A stretch of 64,000 nucleotides of DNA, from the NCBI GenBank assembly GCA_946406115.1, contig OX291545.1, positions 6,014,001-6,078,000 of the forward strand, read 5' to 3'. This stretch comes from Apoda limacodes. Lineage: Eukaryota > Arthropoda > Insecta > Lepidoptera > Limacodidae. The notes under the pieces were generated by a model that was given only the letters and a program-made list of their open reading frames with translations, searched no databases and was not told the DNA's origin. Of the stretch, positions 24,201 to 34,169 are shown in pieces. Made by a program: the position numbers and the translations under genes. Numbering within the stretch: the first letter of the stretch is position 1; each line of letters starts with the position of its first letter.

Positions 24201-24903
24201 CAACCGAGAATTGGAAGAAGCAGCCCTAGAGAAAGGTATAAGGTGGAAGTTCATACCACCAGGAAGTCCAAATATGGGGGGCGCATGGGAAAGGATGGTA
24301 CGCTCCGTGAAGACGTCGCTGGCCGCGGTACTGCACGAAAGAAGTCCGCCAGAAGAGGTACTGCACACACTGATGACAGAGGTGGAACACGTCGTCAACT
24401 CGCGTCCGCTCACCGAACTCAGCATGGAGCCGGACGATGAAGAAAGTCTGACGCCTAACCACTTTCTGATTGGAAAGTCCTGTGGAATGATGGCACCTGG
24501 CGAGTTCACCGATCACGAACTAGTCGGAAAAGCCAGTTGGAGGACTGCACAGCGACTCACCGATCACTTCTGGAGAAGGTGGATCAAGGAGTACCTGCCG
24601 ACGCTGATGCCGAGAAAGATCAGCGGAAGGACTACGAGCGACCCAGACGAAGACGACGTGGTACTCATCGTGGATGCAAACCTGCCACGAAACTCATGGC
24701 CACGTGGCAAGGTGCTGAAGGCGTACCCAGGACCAGACGGAAGAGTGAGGATCCTGGACATCCAGACGAATGGAGGAGTGCTGCGCCGCCCGAGTCGCCG
24801 TGTCGTCGTGTTGGTTCCAGCTACATCGTCGCCGCAACAGGATGGAGTGCTTCGCACTGCGGGGGAGAATGTTAGCGACGGACCACACGAAACACATAAA
24901 TAA
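21265..24903 (+). CDS. BEL/Pao reverse transcriptase, RNase H and integrase
   Basis: This is the same frame as the upstream gag-protease, separated only by the UAG. The first methionine is at 21325 (1,192 codons). Counting from there, the reverse transcriptase has MADIQDMFLRIKI near 218 and the active-site YMDD near 296. RNase H has FTDASEEAY near 476 and WTDSSTVLQW near 550. The integrase has HRRFLHG and CQWCKV (zinc finger, about 817 and 852), then VDYFGP, FSDNGTNFVG and GGAWERMVRS for the D,D,E triad. The C-terminal domain has FLIGKS and DHFWRRWIKEYLP. All catalytic residues are present. The frame ends inside the 3' LTR. Confidence 0.97.
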   Translation: MVYDKEEPKLLIGQDNWGLIVTRRLKKGKKTEPVASLTSLGWVLHGCDAASTVAVHFVNHCRISNEEEINEIVRDFFKLESLGIEAKLPSHDSDRRALEVLEKTTKKLPDGQYETGLLWKKEDEVLPNNCKQAFRRLEIVEKKLDQNKELKKEYEIQMTNLLAKGYAEKAPCNGTDGRTFYLPHFAVEHPVKKKPRIVFDAAAKFQGKSLNDALLPGPDLLQSLFGVLLRFREGPIAIMADIQDMFLRIKIRQEDRDSLRFLWRGKGRKEKPEEYRMTSVIFGAASSPATAIYVMNKNAEEYQETRPAAVQAIKENHYMDDYLQSFQSVEEARRVSAEVKDIHERASFHLKGWASNNPEVLKGFREKNESANLELTKEEKTLGLRWLTEEDALAFNIGLRNTPTEILDGRRVPTKREVTSAVMSTFDPMGFATPVLIQGKKLIQEIWRTQIGWDEKIQEGQQEAWQRYIKEVATLDKLRIPRCISPCQREGQLHTFTDASEEAYAASVYWRTRGPEGETHVVLVAGKARVSPTKPVSIPRLELQAALLGSRLAATVEKELNLMVTQKTYWTDSSTVLQWVQADPRRFKTFVAHRLAEIEELTKPQEWRWVPTKMNPADDATRNTPSDFNHTARWFQGPEFLRRGKEEWPAKKFGLAKSEDLEEKASHKVTTIKAVEKETPDLERFSNWRKLVNTMARVFQFIDVLKKKVERVNTARDKDVTWKPHNKNKKKAQAKPVIERKKEHNFIKIEEAFQKKAEEYLIKRSQSESFTIEMKCLKENKPLENASRLRKIDVYLGSNEKIKLRSRTRKFTFKNAVNNPPVIDGKHKIVQLIIQYYHRRFLHGNTATVMNELRQKYWILGLRTAVKAVIYQCQWCKVRKGSPQIPPTGDLPGERLQHHAYPFSNAAVDYFGPMQVTIGRRTEKRWGALFTCLTTRAVHLELVPSLSTSSMIMALRRMAARRGMPKVIFSDNGTNFVGANRELEEAALEKGIRWKFIPPGSPNMGGAWERMVRSVKTSLAAVLHERSPPEEVLHTLMTEVEHVVNSRPLTELSMEPDDEESLTPNHFLIGKSCGMMAPGEFTDHELVGKASWRTAQRLTDHFWRRWIKEYLPTLMPRKISGRTTSDPDEDDVVLIVDANLPRNSWPRGKVLKAYPGPDGRVRILDIQTNGGVLRRPSRRVVVLVPATSSPQQDGVLRTAGENVSDGPHETHK
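24859..24869 (+). promoter_or_regulatory. Polypurine tract
   Basis: GCGGGGGAGAA directly abuts the 3' LTR, the position where plus-strand DNA synthesis is primed. Confidence 0.8.
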
Positions 24904-26393
24904 GGATAGGATAGGATAGGATATAAGGATTAAAATGTAAACATGTTTAAATAAGGATTTTTTGATAAATAAAGTCGTATTGACACAATAGGGTAGCTCT
25001 AAAACGATACGTAAAATAATAAGTTAGTAAGTTGTAAGGTTTGTGAATTATATGATAAATAAATAATACTAAGTTGTAACGTTGCAAGTGACGAAAAATA
25101 AAGTCACAACAACTAGGATAGAAGTATGTCGTTGCAATGTGAGATAGAGTACATAAGGTTTGCTCAACTATGTACATTTTAAGTAAGAAGGTTAAATAAA
25201 TAGTAAGATATATAAGAAATAACGTAGAAATAACTTAAGGAAGCGCATGTATTTCGTAAATAATATCTCGTGTAAACTTAGTAACTATAGGTAATGTCAG
25301 TAAGGATTTAATATGTAGGATTGTCAAAAATAAAATATACGATGTAAAATAATAGTTTAGGCGTAAATAACATGTAGTGTAAGATATGTACTCAAGCAGA
25401 GTTGAGTTAAATTCTTAATAATTCTTAATAATACGTAAATAGTTAAAATCTATCAGTGTAAAATTTGTATTTGTAATTGTATGAAAAGTAAGAGCGTGAA
25501 TTTTTACAAAATAAGCAATACGTTGTGGATTAAGCTCTTAACCTTTTGCATAGTTCAACAAACTCCCGCGCACTTTGCCGTGGAGCTACTAGGCCGGGCG
25601 TGAATTTTGAAATTATAAGCAATACGCTTGCGAGACGCCCTTTGCATTTTTTGGCTCTTAAAGCCACAGTTTGTGAGATATCTGTATGAATTCTATTTCA
25701 TAATGTTTGTAAAATTAATATCTATCTGTAGGAAGTAATTGTAATGTAGAGAAAATTCATTTTTATATTTTAAAATAACAAAAACATGTACCTCCATACA
25801 AACGAGTTGTAGACAAGGACAGCAAGAATTGTAAGAGTAGTCTAGCTATAGTTTACAACCGTAACGGTAATTTTATGGCCTGCCGCTTTGTTCGAAATTG
25901 TTTAAAACTCGAGCGATCCAGCAGTCATCGTCAGTTCGCAGTCGCAGTTCGCAGCAAGAAATCAAGAAAGGAAGAACCAACAATCAAGGAAGAAACTCTG
26001 CAAGAAAATAAGTGCTCAATTGAAGGTTCAAGAAAGAAACGCTGCTAGGAAAAAGGAAGAAACTCTGCTAGAAATTAAGTGTAAAATAAGTGCTCTAGTG
26101 TAAAGTGTAAATAAATTCTTCACAAGAAGACTCAGCTTCACTTCGGCTATTTTATTTTGCGCTCAAGAAATCTTCGTGGTCAGCGGTTCACAAGTGCGAC
26201 ACCCGGCTTCACCCGTCCGGCCCGCAATACGGTCGCCCACAACATACAGTCCACTATAAACACGTCAGTGGCCTAGTCTAGTAGCTAGCTACCGTACGGT
26301 TGTCTAATTTCTACGGCGCTTCGTTGTCGTAGCTTCGTTTTAGCAACCGAGGAAGCTAGCCTACGCCCGTCGCCGCTGTGCGTGTTCGTAACA
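24870..26393 (+). repeat. 3' LTR of BEL/Pao element
   Basis: It matches the 5' LTR at a constant offset of 7,164 bp, with the same length and the same ends. Confidence 0.97.
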
Positions 26394-26398
26394 ACTCT
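26394..26398. repeat. Target-site duplication ACTCT (right)
   Basis: It is the copy of 17701-17705. It includes two bases of the minus-strand stop codon (26397-26399) of the cysteine-rich pseudogene. Confidence 0.95.
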
Positions 26399-26970
26399 AA
26401 TCTTCTTTTCTTCGATGGTACAGGCTGTGGCTCAGAATCTCTAAATCAACGTCAAATGTGAAAGTTCGAGGAATGACAGGAGCTAAAATTGGAGTCATAG
26501 TTGGAAGTTCATCTTCGAATTCATTTTCTTCCATTAACTTTGACATTTGCATAATGTTGCTGCATGTTTCGCCAGAACAATGGAGGCATACTGTAAAGCA
26601 TTTCAGGCCTGCTTTTCTGCAGCCACACATGCTTCCACAGTTTCCTTTGCATCTGCAGAAAATTAATTTCATAAGATCGGGGGGTGCTTGGGGCTTGGAA
26701 GCTTGTATTGGCATCCAAATGTTTGCATGTTTTTTCCAGCCTCAATCTTCAGGATTTTGATATCTTCCGAGCCACGACTGGACCTAGTTATATACTCGGA
26801 GACTGTGAAAACGAGCTGCATCTTGTGTTGGAGGCAGCGATGATAAATTAAATGAATTTTTAGTCACTGTCTTGGCAAATCGTTTGTATCGCAAGGCGTC
26901 TAGTGAGTCGTCTTTATTGCCGCCGTATAAAGCTATGAAAAAACGTTCGCCAACAAAAGTGAGCAAAGAT
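26397..26970 (-). pseudogene. Cysteine-rich TE-associated protein, two stops
   Basis: On the minus strand the frame reads LYGGNKDDSLDALRYKRF, LPPTQDAARFHSLRVY, QSWLG, PPDLMKLIFCRCKGNC and CGCRKAGLKC, then an acidic tail to a TAG at 26397-26399. Two in-frame stops lie between the SLRVY and PPDLM blocks. Similar Cys-rich ORFs (CRCKxxC...CxCRKxGLxC) are common in arthropod repeats, by recollection, and the function is unknown. The BEL/Pao element integrated at its stop codon. The upstream part of the gene is missing. Confidence 0.7.
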
Positions 26971-27280
26971 GGATCGACTTTCTCACTTAGGAATAGCGCG
27001 GTACCATCAGTTAATTCAGGATGTCACGTAAAAAAAAAGGTGGCGGGGAAAAGAGTTAGGAATGAATAAGTGAAGTTGTACAAAAATTTCATACCGTCGC
27101 AGTCAGTCATTGGAAGCGGGCGTGCTGACGAATACTTATAATTTACAATCTTACGTCGCAACTACATACTCGTATAATACCTACATACATAACTTCAAGG
27201 TGTCAAATTCAGTGCAAAAAACGCAGTGAAATCCGTGTAGTGTTTACGTTTGTTCACCTATATCGAAAACCTTTAGCAAA

Positions 27281-28190
27281 ATGCCTATGCCACGATCTCC
27301 AAACATGACATCATCTTATCCCGAAATTAATGAATCAACCAACGAGTGAAAGTGATGCACGCAAGCGCTTACGCTACGATGTGGATTTTAATCACCTTGA
27401 CGCAAGATTTAATGATCATTTACTGCAGTAGAACAAGCAAATAGATAACAAAATGACTCAAACATTAAAAAATTCTATTAGTGCAGTATTGACAAAGGAG
27501 CTCGGTCAATTAACTTCAGCGATCACCAGCATTAACTCCACCCTAGAAAAACTGAACGAGGAAAATAAGGGCATTCATCAAACCTTAACAAGCGTCCAAA
27601 GTCGACTTATTGACATTGAAAATTCTTTGACTTATGCGAGTGGCCAGCAGGATGATCAACGTTTGAAGTCTGTTGAGCAGTGTATTACTAAAACAGATGA
27701 GTAACCTAGTCAAACTGAAGTTCTTCAGCATCAATTGTCGACCAGACGCAGGCCAGAGAATCAAACCCAGAATTGTTAAATATACCAGAAAGGCAGAGCG
27801 AAAATCTTATGCAAATTACTAGCACACTTGGAAACATAAGTAAATGTCCAATACCAGCGGACAGTATTGTATCCGCTCACCGCGTACAACATGCACTTCA
27901 AAAAGACTCACGGCCTAAAATTGAGAGCCCTGCGTGACAACGTCATAACTGCGGCGCGAAGGACGAAAGGCATCGATTCCAGTCAGTTTTCAATATCTGG
28001 AAAGCAGAATAAAATATATGTCAACGAACATTTAACATTGGAAAACATGATACTCTTTCGAGCTCGTCGCAACAAAACACCATGGTTATATACACATGGG
28101 TCAAACATGGCGTTGTTCTCGCACGTAAAAACGAAACTTCCCCTGTCATGGCAATTCGTAAGCAAAGTGATATTAACAAACTCAAGTCGT
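27281..28190 (+). pseudogene. LINE ORF1 relic
   Basis: An ATG at 27281 opens a short serine-rich start. The next open block (27453-27704) is a heptad-like coiled coil (LTSAITSINSTLEKLNEENK). A further block (27867-28268) contains YVNEHLT, in the manner of the baculovirus FP25K-like ORF1 proteins found in some LINEs. The blocks are in different frames. Such proteins bind the LINE RNA. Confidence 0.6.
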
Positions 28191-28776
28191 GAATGTTTTT
28201 TCTTATTTTTTAAATATTTATGTTGTTTATACCACGTCTTTTTTACCAGGATATTTTGGCATGTATGAAATGGATAATAACGCAAAATTATTTTGTACTA
28301 TAAATTATCAATTAACAAATGCTCACTTAAAACCAGAGCACATAACAAATCGCACTATAATGTAAACATAATTCTACTTCATTTTCATTTTTTCTTAAAT
28401 ATTTTACTTAATTTCTTGATAAAACTAAATATAACTTTGAGTATTACCTACTTATTTTGCCAATATTGGGATTCTACATTAAAATTAAAAATTAACAATT
28501 ACTATGTACATGCAGTTGACAATTATCACAATTATAAACAAAGTTCTACCCGCGCATTGCTATCGAGTGAATGTATATGTAGGAAAATAATGTTTAACGA
28601 ACTTGTCATTAGTCTTGAGGCTGAGTACGTTATATCGTATAACCGTGATACCCGGAATAGTTTATACTTAGCTTACTTACTTAGCTACTGTAGTAACTTG
28701 CGCGCATACTTTCTATAAGCGGCCCGCTGTATCTGTCTATTATAAACATTTGTGAACTATATATTTCACTACTACT

Positions 28777-28912
28777 TTATGAAATTTGCTTTAAAGATGG
28801 ATAATTTATCTATTTATTATGAAAACTGCAGAGTACTACGAACATTATGAAATTTGCTTTAAAGATGGATAATTTATCTATTTATTATCAAAACTGCAGA
28901 GTACTACGAACA
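28777..28912 (+). repeat. 68-bp tandem duplication at the LINE ORF2 start
   Basis: 28777-28844 and 28845-28912 are the same 68-bp unit with one or two differences. The second copy leads into the endonuclease ORF (MDNLSIYYQNCR), the first stops after it. Confidence 0.9.
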
Positions 28913-29494
28913 AAATTAAATACAGTTTATATGAACATATTATGTCATTCATACGACATTATCATTTTGACAGAAACCTGGCTTTCCGAGGATATACATT
29001 ACAAAGAATTTATAGATTCCCGATATCAGATATTTCGTAGTAATAGAATAGCCGGTGGACGACGTGGGGGTCGGGTACTGGTAGGGGTATTGAGTGGGAT
29101 CGGCGCCGCGACACTCGTGCCGCCTCGCGCCGCTGCCTGCCCCGGCGCCGAGTCCATGCAGGGTTCCTTGGTCCCCGTACCTATGTTCGAAGAGCCTGCT
29201 TCTATTATTGACTACCTTTTAATGGAAATATGCATAGGAAAATTCCGATATATTGTTTGTACATCTTACATACCTCCTAACGAGAATGCAAGTGTCTACC
29301 TCTCATATCTAAAATATATGCAGGACATCATATTATACACAAACGTAGATAATTTTATAGTAATTGGTTACTTTAATTTACCCTGTCTTGACTGGAAAGA
29401 TAAAGATAATAAGATGGAGCCCATAATTAACGAATCATCGTCATTAATAAATAGACACTTTGTAAATTTCTTGAATATAATAGGTGGTCATTAA
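28847..29494 (+). pseudogene. LINE endonuclease domain with GC-rich insert
   Basis: The frame has IYYQNCRVLRTK, IIILTETWLSED, CTSYIPPNE and VIGYFNLPCLDW, in endonuclease order. About 40 codons of GC-rich sequence (about 29055-29175, GRRGGRVLVG...) interrupt it where a short GGGVL loop is expected. The catalytic GDFN motif reads GYFN, so an essential aspartate is lost. Confidence 0.75.
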
Positions 29495-29989
29495 ATAAAC
29501 AAATTTAGAAATAAAAATAGTAGAATTCTTGACTTATGTGTAACTAACATATCTGACTGTATAACGTTTTTGGCGCCTACGGTACTTGTTCCACATGATG
29601 ATCACCACCCTCCTTTTTATATGATTATGCCCTGTCACTTGTGTAGGTGACACTTCTAACCTTAAACACAAACCCAGTCAAAAAGTTTGTTATAAACTTG
29701 CAGACTACGAAACCATTTCTCGCGAAATACTTAACTGTAACTGGAATGTATTATTTCAAGGACTGTCGTCAGAAAGAGCAACTAATATATTTTATGAATT
29801 TTTTTATGGCATTATAAAAAATCATGTCCCCACTAAAAATAATAAGGATTCATCATTTCCATACTAGTTTTCCCCCGCTCTAATACATTTATACAAGAAC
29901 AAAAATAAAGCTTGGATAAAATGGAAAAAATATAGCAGCAATAATTAAAATCAAAGCGGCACTTGTAACATAGATCCAAACATTAAGGA

Positions 29990-31837
29990 CAGTAACTATG
30001 AGCAGTACTCGTTGTATAGGAAACGATTTAAAGCAGAATTAAAAAAATGGTATGATTCCTACATACAATCCATTGAGACTAGTATTACTTGTAATGTCAA
30101 ATATTTTTGGACCTACATATCAAATCGTAAACACTGTAGTGATATTCCGAATACCGTCATGTATAAAGCAGAAATGAGTAAAAGTCCAAAGGATGTATGT
30201 AATTTATTTCCAAAGTTTTTTGAGTCAGTTTTCGAGAAAAGCAAGGTCCCAGATAATTACGACTATACTGATGCGTCTATAAAAAATAGTAACCCAGATC
30301 CTAACATAGACATTTACATGAGTGACATTACTATATCTGAGGAGGAAATATATAAGGAATTAAAAAACCTTAATACTACAAAAGGTCCAGGATCTGACAA
30401 CAATCCTGCAATATTTATTAAATCTTTAGCTAAATTTTATGTAAACCGCTACATCTGCTATATAATAAATGTCTTGCAGAGGGTGTCTTCCCTAAGATCT
30501 GGAAATGTGCTAGGATTGTATCAGTATACAAATGTAAAACCAATAAAGACGTCCAAAACTATTGCCCTATCTCAATATTGACCATTCTTGCTAAAGTTTT
30601 TTAAAGACTAGTACATAATGCAATATATCCACATTTACACAATGATATTATAACATGGTTTTGAAAAGCTTAGATCAACAATTACTAATTTAATTACTTA
30701 CACATCCAATTTGTTTGAAAATATTGACATGAACAAACAGATAGACAGTATTTATACAAACTTCCGGAAGACCTTCGACAGGATGGACCATTTAATGTTG
30801 TTGCAAAAAATTGCCTACAATGGAATAAAGGGTAACCTGTGGGGTTGGTTTAAGTCGTATCTAGCCAATCGCACCCAAAGAGTGGTCGCCAATGGGTATG
30901 AATCTGATTCGGTTGCTGTTACTTCTGGTGTGCCACAAGGCTTGATCCTGGGCCCTCTTCTATTCATATGATTCATAAATGATATACTTGATTGTTTTTA
31001 TCATAGTAATTTCATACTGTATGCTGACGAACTGAAAATATACAAAGTCATTAATGGCATACATGATCAAATTAAGTTACAATCAGATTTAGACCGTTTT
31101 ACCGCATACTGTGATAAAAACAACCTAAATCTAAGCTTAGATAAATGTAAAGTAATATCCTTCACTCATATACCCTTTGTATATGATTGTAATTAATTTA
31201 ATTGATGAATTGATTGTAATTACTCATATACCCTTTGTAGTACTATATTAAATAGAGTGGAAAATATCCGCGATCTTGGTATAACACTAGACGAAAAACT
31301 GCATTTAAATCTACATATTAGTAATATAATATGTAGATTTATTAGTAATATAACCAATAAACCATGTGAGGATTTGTAATACGAAGTAGTAGATGCTTTA
31401 AGAATTATAGAACACTTATCTATCTTTATAAAACAATTATTCGGTCCCAACTAGAATATGGTATTTCCATTTGGAATCCTTTCTATAAAAAGTATAGCAA
31501 TGACATTGAAGCAATCCAAAAAAAAAATCTTAGATACTTGCATTTTAAATGCTGCCGATCACGTTTGTCCTATTCACATCTAATAAATAGGTACAACCTA
31601 TAAAAATTAAGCGCTAGACGCTCGCAATTGGGTGCGATGTTTATGAACGATCTATGTCACAATAAATATTACTGTATTTCTTTAAATAATAAAATAAATT
31701 ACAAAGTTCCTACAACAACACATATGAGACTAGCACATCCTCACTATTCCTTTGCTGCAGTTAAGGTCAGAACGAACGCTGGATTGCGATCCCCCATGCA
31801 CTTACACAGTCTTATAACAAATACTTTCACTCGGTAG
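29990..31837 (+). pseudogene. LINE reverse transcriptase relic
   Basis: The block at 30012-30581 holds the region before the fingers (KNLNTTKGPGSDNNPA). The block at 30711-30971 holds DRMDHLMLLQKI and the SGVPQGLILGPLLF motif. At 31020-31031 the YADD active site reads YADE. Further blocks (LDEKLHLNLHI, SQLEYGISIWNPF, and the ORF at 31628-31837) give the thumb and C-terminus. A stop or shift separates each block. Confidence 0.8.
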
Positions 31838-31839
31838 AC

Positions 31840-32830
31840 ATATTTCACCTAAGTATTGGTAAATATAAGAATAGTATCACAAAAACACTCAAAGAAACAA
31901 TGAATGTTGATGAATGGCATAAATGATGGAAATAATAATAATAATAACAAAAATAATGAGCAATTTTATCGCACATGAAACAATAAATAACCTTATCAAT
32001 ATTACTATCTAGTTAATTATTGTTATTATTATTATTACCTATTAACTTTTAAAAATTAACTTTTCACTTTTAACTTGTTATTCTGCATAGAACTAGTATG
32101 TTTATATTTTTATTTTTTTATTCAGATTTCAATGTTAGTAAGAATATATATTACAATTAGTAAAAATATATCATATAATCAAGTAAAAACACGTAATTAA
32201 TTACACGTATTTAGTTATTGCTACTGTTCCGCTTCCATTCTTTTGATTGTAATCTTAAATTAACATTTGTATATTGATTTAAGGTAAACGATGCTAGCTT
32301 TTCACTTATTTTATATCATGTACTAAATAATTTGTTAACATATATTGTAAATGCTGTTTGTTTTCCTAAATAAATAGAAAAAAAAAAATTAACAAAAAAT
32401 TTTTTAAGAATATATTTACACTAAAAAAAATCAAAAATAAGTCAAAAATGGATGGGTCTGGGGTATTTTTTTTGTTAAATGTATAAAAAAAAGTTATAGA
32501 GCAAAACAGAAAATTTTGATAAATTACTTTTTGCGTATAAATTCTTTAATTTTTAATTTAGGGCAAAAAGTTATATAAACATATTTGTAGGCAAAACAAT
32601 TTTCTACGAATTATGTCGTTACGAATTTATTTGTTAGACGCATAGTTTCCGAGATATCGCGAAAAAGTGTTTTCACCCCTTTTTCCAAGATGGTGGCCGG
32701 ATGACAAGGGTGGTTGACAAACTTGAGGTTAAGCTTCTATTGACCCCACACATGTCTCAAAAATAAAATTGCGTCCTCTAATAAATGCAAAGCTTATGTA
32801 ACATTTCAATGGACTATTATTCACTTACTG
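31840..32830. other. LINE 3' region and noncoding repeat
   Basis: From 31840 to about 32390 is AT-rich LINE 3' DNA. The part at 32400-32830 has a TTTCCGAGATATCGCGAAAAAGTG phrase and CCAAGATGGTGGCC, reminiscent of dispersed insect repeats. No coding sequence was seen. Confidence 0.5.
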
Positions 32831-34165
32831 TAAATTCAAAAATAATTGATTCAGATCTTGATGTCGCTCTCTCTTTTGAGAAATATTTTACTGAAATGCT
32901 GTATACAACTAATTCATAAATTCCTCTCCATTAGAATCAGAGTTACTTTTAAAATGTAATGTAAACAAATGCAAGGCTATATTTAAATTTGAGCATGTTA
33001 CCTCTGAAGATATCATAGAGACATTTAAATTACTAACTCAAAAATAAACTGGTTACCTATGGGGTATATCAGTTAAAGTCCTTAGCGGAATTATTGATAT
33101 TATAGCACCAATCTCAGCCATAATATTTAATAAGTGTTTTGATGAAGGGATATTCACAGATTTAATGAAATATAGTAAAATAATACCACTTTTTAAAAGT
33201 GGAAGTAAAGATGATCCTAATAATTTTAGACCTATCTCTATACTGCCAGCCTTAAGTAAAATTTTTGAAAAACTTATGTTCAATCAGATGCTTTAACATT
33301 TTTACTGAAATGGATTACTTCATCCTCAACAGTTTGGTTTTACAAAAGGGCGTTCCACAACTGACGCAGGTGTTGCCCTTATACAACATATATTTGATGC
33401 TTGAAAACAGTCACAAAATGCTATTGGTATCTTCTGTGATATATCAAAGGCATTTGACTGCGTGCAACATGAAACTCTTATACGGAAACTGAGTCATTAT
33501 TTTTATTGATTTGGCTCTTGAGCTTATCCATATTTGAGTAGTAGAATGCAGAAGGTTCAAATCAATGAAGTAAAATCCAATGGCTCAGAAGTAAAATTAG
33601 GAGTTCCTCAAGGTTCTATTTTAGGCCCTTTTCTATTTTTAATTTACATAAATGACTTGCCTTTCTTTGTGGAGAAGCTATGCAAGATTGTACTATTTGC
33701 CGATGACACTTCTCTTTTATTTAAAGTTGACAGAAATAAAACTAATTTTGACGACGTAAGTAGTGCGCTTTCTCAGGTACTTCAGTGGTTTACAGCAAAT
33801 AACTTACTTCTTAATGCGAAAAAAACTAATTGTTTAAAATTTATGTACAAAATTATCCCTAAACGGAGAAGAAATAGAACTATTAGACTCAACAGTGTTT
33901 CTAGGTATTACATTAGAAAATAGGCTGCAGTGGAACCCTCATATTTCTTGCAGGGAAACTTAGTTCAGCTGCCTATGCAGTTAGGAAAGTTAGGCAGCTT
34001 ACAGATGTTGACACTGCTCGCTTGGTCTACTTTAGCTATTTCCATTCCGTCATGTCTTGTGGCATTTTGCTTTGGGGTAAGGCAGCTGATATTGATACAA
34101 TCTTAGTTTTGCAAAAGAGAGCAGTACGGTCAATCAATCAATAAATTAGGACCTAGAATTTCTCT
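32830..34165 (+). pseudogene. LINE reverse transcriptase fragment (AAAGTC-tailed family)
   Basis: Degenerate frames carry YSKIIPLFKSGSKDDPNNFR, PISILPALSKIFEKLM and CDISKAFDCVQHETL. The open block 33534-33923 has GVPQGSILGPFLFLIYINDL and the catalytic FADDTSLLF. Downstream frames with YFSYFHSVM and ILLWGKAAD match the minus-strand copy at 45704-46183, which gives the family. Several stops interrupt it. Confidence 0.8.
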
Positions 34166-34169
34166 TAGG

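Larger units (their letters stand above)
17706..26393 (+). mobile_element. Full-length young BEL/Pao LTR retrotransposon
   Basis: The element has two 1,524-bp LTRs with only two mismatches (18369/25533 and 18386/25550) and a target-site duplication ACTCT at 17701-17705 and 26394-26398. It also has a primer binding site, gag-pol and a polypurine tract. No envelope gene was seen. The near-identity of the LTRs means recent insertion, yet the coding region has one frameshift and one in-frame stop, so this copy probably needed help in trans. Confidence 0.97.
17535..27080. mobile_element. Small inverted-repeat element split by a BEL/Pao insertion
   Basis: A 42-bp sequence at 17535-17576 (TACAACTTTACTTATTCATT...) is the reverse complement of 27039-27080 with one mismatch. 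Removing the BEL/Pao element and its target duplicate leaves an element of about 853 bp. It contains the 3' part of a cysteine-rich gene on the minus strand. No transposase was found. Confidence 0.7.
27100..32390 (+). mobile_element. Near full-length, inactive LINE (Jockey/CR1-like)
   Basis: The element carries in order a 5' UTR, an ORF1 relic (27281 to about 28190), an endonuclease (28847-29494), reverse transcriptase blocks (29990-31190) and a C-terminal block (31628-31837). An AT-rich 3' region follows, ending in an A-run near 32378-32390. Stops, frameshifts and a catalytic-site change make it inactive. It differs from the AAAGTC-tailed family. Confidence 0.75.

Noticed and set aside
21270..24897. 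Many long minus-strand ORFs under the BEL/Pao pol gene
   Set aside because: They are shadows of the GC-rich plus-strand pol frame and carry no domain.
28293..28718. 141-codon ORF between LINE ORF1 and ORF2
   Set aside because: AT-rich, low-complexity composition with no motif; it lies in the spacer of a degenerate LINE.
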